A program made the translations under genes and the position numbers. Below are positions 14,841-15,989 of a DNA stretch of 15,989 nt, piece after piece (position 1 is the stretch's first letter; the number at the start of each line of letters is the position of its first letter). The DNA is from Jatrophihabitans sp. (GTDB lineage: Bacteria; Actinomycetota; Actinomycetes; Mycobacteriales; Jatrophihabitantaceae): assembly GCA_025966255.1 (NCBI GenBank), contig JAOPVG010000036.1, forward strand, positions 1-15,989, in the 5' to 3' direction. A model generated the notes under the pieces. It was not told the DNA's origin, did not search any database, and saw nothing but the letters and a program-made list of their open reading frames with translations.

Positions 14841-15959
14841 TCAGCGGCCGCACGACGTCATGTTGAGGACGCGGACGTCGCCGAGCGGCGGCGCGATCAG
14901 ACCAGCGCCCCCCGTCAACGCGACAGTACCGGGGAGCCCGCTCCACCGTTCCTCGACGGCGCCGGTGGTCGCTTCCAGGCACCACAGGGGCTCATCGATG
15001 CTGCCGCTGCGGACGAACAGGATGCCCTCTCCGCCGCCGGCGAGAAGTGCACCCGGGCCGAGCTGCGCCGACACGGCAACGGGATGACCGGCGTGCAAGG
15101 TGCGTGGGTCGACCTTCACCAGCACGGCGCCGCGAGACGCGAACCCACCCGCCCAGATCGCGCCGTCGACCACGGTCACGTCACCCTTCGCGAACGGCAG
15201 GTGGGCGCTCACGCTGGGGTCGCCGCTCGGCGACCAGGTCCGCATCAACATCTGGCGATCGAAGAGCAGCAGGAGCAGGCGATGGCGCTGCGGGTCGGCC
15301 GCCACCGCTCCGACGCTGCCGGATATGCGGGTCACCGTCTCGAGCCCCCGGCCGTCCCGCTGGGTGCGCAACAACCGTCCGGAGCGGGTCATCAGGTAGA
15401 GCTGGCCATCCAGCACCGCCGCGTGATCGACGACGTCGGGCAGGCTCAGCCGCACGACTTGACGCAGGTTGGCGGCGTCGTACCCCTCTAGCGTGCCGAC
15501 CACGTCGTTGCCGATCGGGATCGCCCAGACCAGCGAGGTGACCGGGTCGAAGGCCAGGGTCCGTGCGGATCCTTCCACCGGCGCGGTATGTACCGCGCGG
15601 CTGGCGGCGCGGGGCGTGCCGTTGAGGTCCAGCGCGACGACCCGGCCGTCGGAGATCGCGTAGAAGCTGAGCCGCCCCGGCGCCGGGATCAGAGCTTCGA
15701 TGACCATCGGCGCTGAGGTGATGAGGTCCTGGCCGGGAGCGGGCGTGGACGACGGGCCCGATTGCGCGGGACTGGTCGGTGCGGCCTGCGGCTTCGAGTC
15801 GTCCTGGCTGATGATCGCGACCGCGATTCCGGCCGCGGCGACGGCAACCAGCGCGAGCACCACGAGGCGCCGGGTCAGAGTGGGCTGCGCACCGACATCG
15901 AGCAGTTCGTCCTCGGACGGTTCCTTCCCGTCCGACTCGACGAACTCGATGTCGTCCAT
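14841..15959 (-). CDS. Membrane-anchored protein with probable beta-propeller ectodomain
   Basis: This 372-residue protein has a cytoplasmic acidic N-terminus (MDDIEFVESDGKEPSEDELL), one transmembrane helix (RRLVVLALVAVAAAGIAVAII, about 30-50), a Pro/Ser/Thr-rich linker (AAPTSPAQSGPSSTPAPG), and an outside domain of roughly 290 residues. That domain has repeating short beta-strand units such as SLVWAIPIGNDVVGTLEGYD, GQLYLMTRSGRLLRTQRDG and GAIWAGGFASRGAVLVKVD. This pattern suits a six- or seven-bladed propeller of the kind found in extracytoplasmic binding proteins. No enzymatic motif is seen. The ATG at 15959 has no strong ribosome binding site. The name and function are unknown; the topology is inferred from the sequence. 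Confidence 0.75.
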   Translation of the reverse strand: MDDIEFVESDGKEPSEDELLDVGAQPTLTRRLVVLALVAVAAAGIAVAIISQDDSKPQAAPTSPAQSGPSSTPAPGQDLITSAPMVIEALIPAPGRLSFYAISDGRVVALDLNGTPRAASRAVHTAPVEGSARTLAFDPVTSLVWAIPIGNDVVGTLEGYDAANLRQVVRLSLPDVVDHAAVLDGQLYLMTRSGRLLRTQRDGRGLETVTRISGSVGAVAADPQRHRLLLLLFDRQMLMRTWSPSGDPSVSAHLPFAKGDVTVVDGAIWAGGFASRGAVLVKVDPRTLHAGHPVAVSAQLGPGALLAGGGEGILFVRSGSIDEPLWCLEATTGAVEERWSGLPGTVALTGGAGLIAPPLGDVRVLNMTSCGR

Positions 15960-15989
15960 GCGAGCGGCTACAGGATCGGTTCGGGGCGG

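Noticed and set aside
1..15989. CRISPR arrays, rRNA genes, riboswitches and replication origins.
   Set aside because: No regularly spaced repeats, rRNA-like sequence, recognisable riboswitch core or origin-type repeat cluster was seen.

Overview
The window is high-GC DNA with GC-rich third codon positions and several GTG starts. It carries actinobacterial-type families: an FHA protein with a C-terminal helix-turn-helix, a Tat-exported metallophosphatase, a DHA2 transporter with a TetR regulator, and a siderophore-interacting protein. It is most likely a chromosomal segment of a member of the Actinomycetota. The genus cannot be fixed from the sequence.

Left part (1-4433). A partial gene runs in from the left edge and converges on a compact minus-strand locus. 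In transcription order that locus is an FHA-HTH regulator (4433-3759), a 148-bp control region with two CTAG-centred palindromes, an ATP-grasp protein (3610-2645), a second ATP-grasp protein (2648-1806) and an APH-fold protein with a degenerate catalytic loop (1809-397). The last three overlap by exactly 4 bp (ATGA), so they are probably one translationally coupled operon. I recognise the families but no named pathway, and this is the best candidate in the window for an undescribed system.

Middle part (4434-7153). A decayed IS30-family element lies between 26-bp inverted repeats (4533-5310). It keeps only the first part of its transposase. A glycerophosphodiester phosphodiesterase gene follows, then a 5' fragment of a GH15 glucoamylase/trehalase-like gene, then two minus-strand tRNA genes, Arg(ACG) and Ser(GCT). 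Broken genes and IS remnants mark this as a rearranged stretch.

Right part (7154-15989). This looks like ordinary chromosomal content. It has a Tat-exported 5'-nucleotidase / cyclic phosphodiesterase, a TetR regulator divergent from a 14-TM DHA2 efflux pump with repeat-rich operator-like DNA between them, single-chain L-serine dehydratase (sdaA), an Ohr peroxidase, a divergent siderophore-interacting flavoprotein, and two neighbouring membrane-anchored proteins of unknown function with similar N-termini.

Only the sequence was used. Family assignments rest on motifs read by eye, with no database search.
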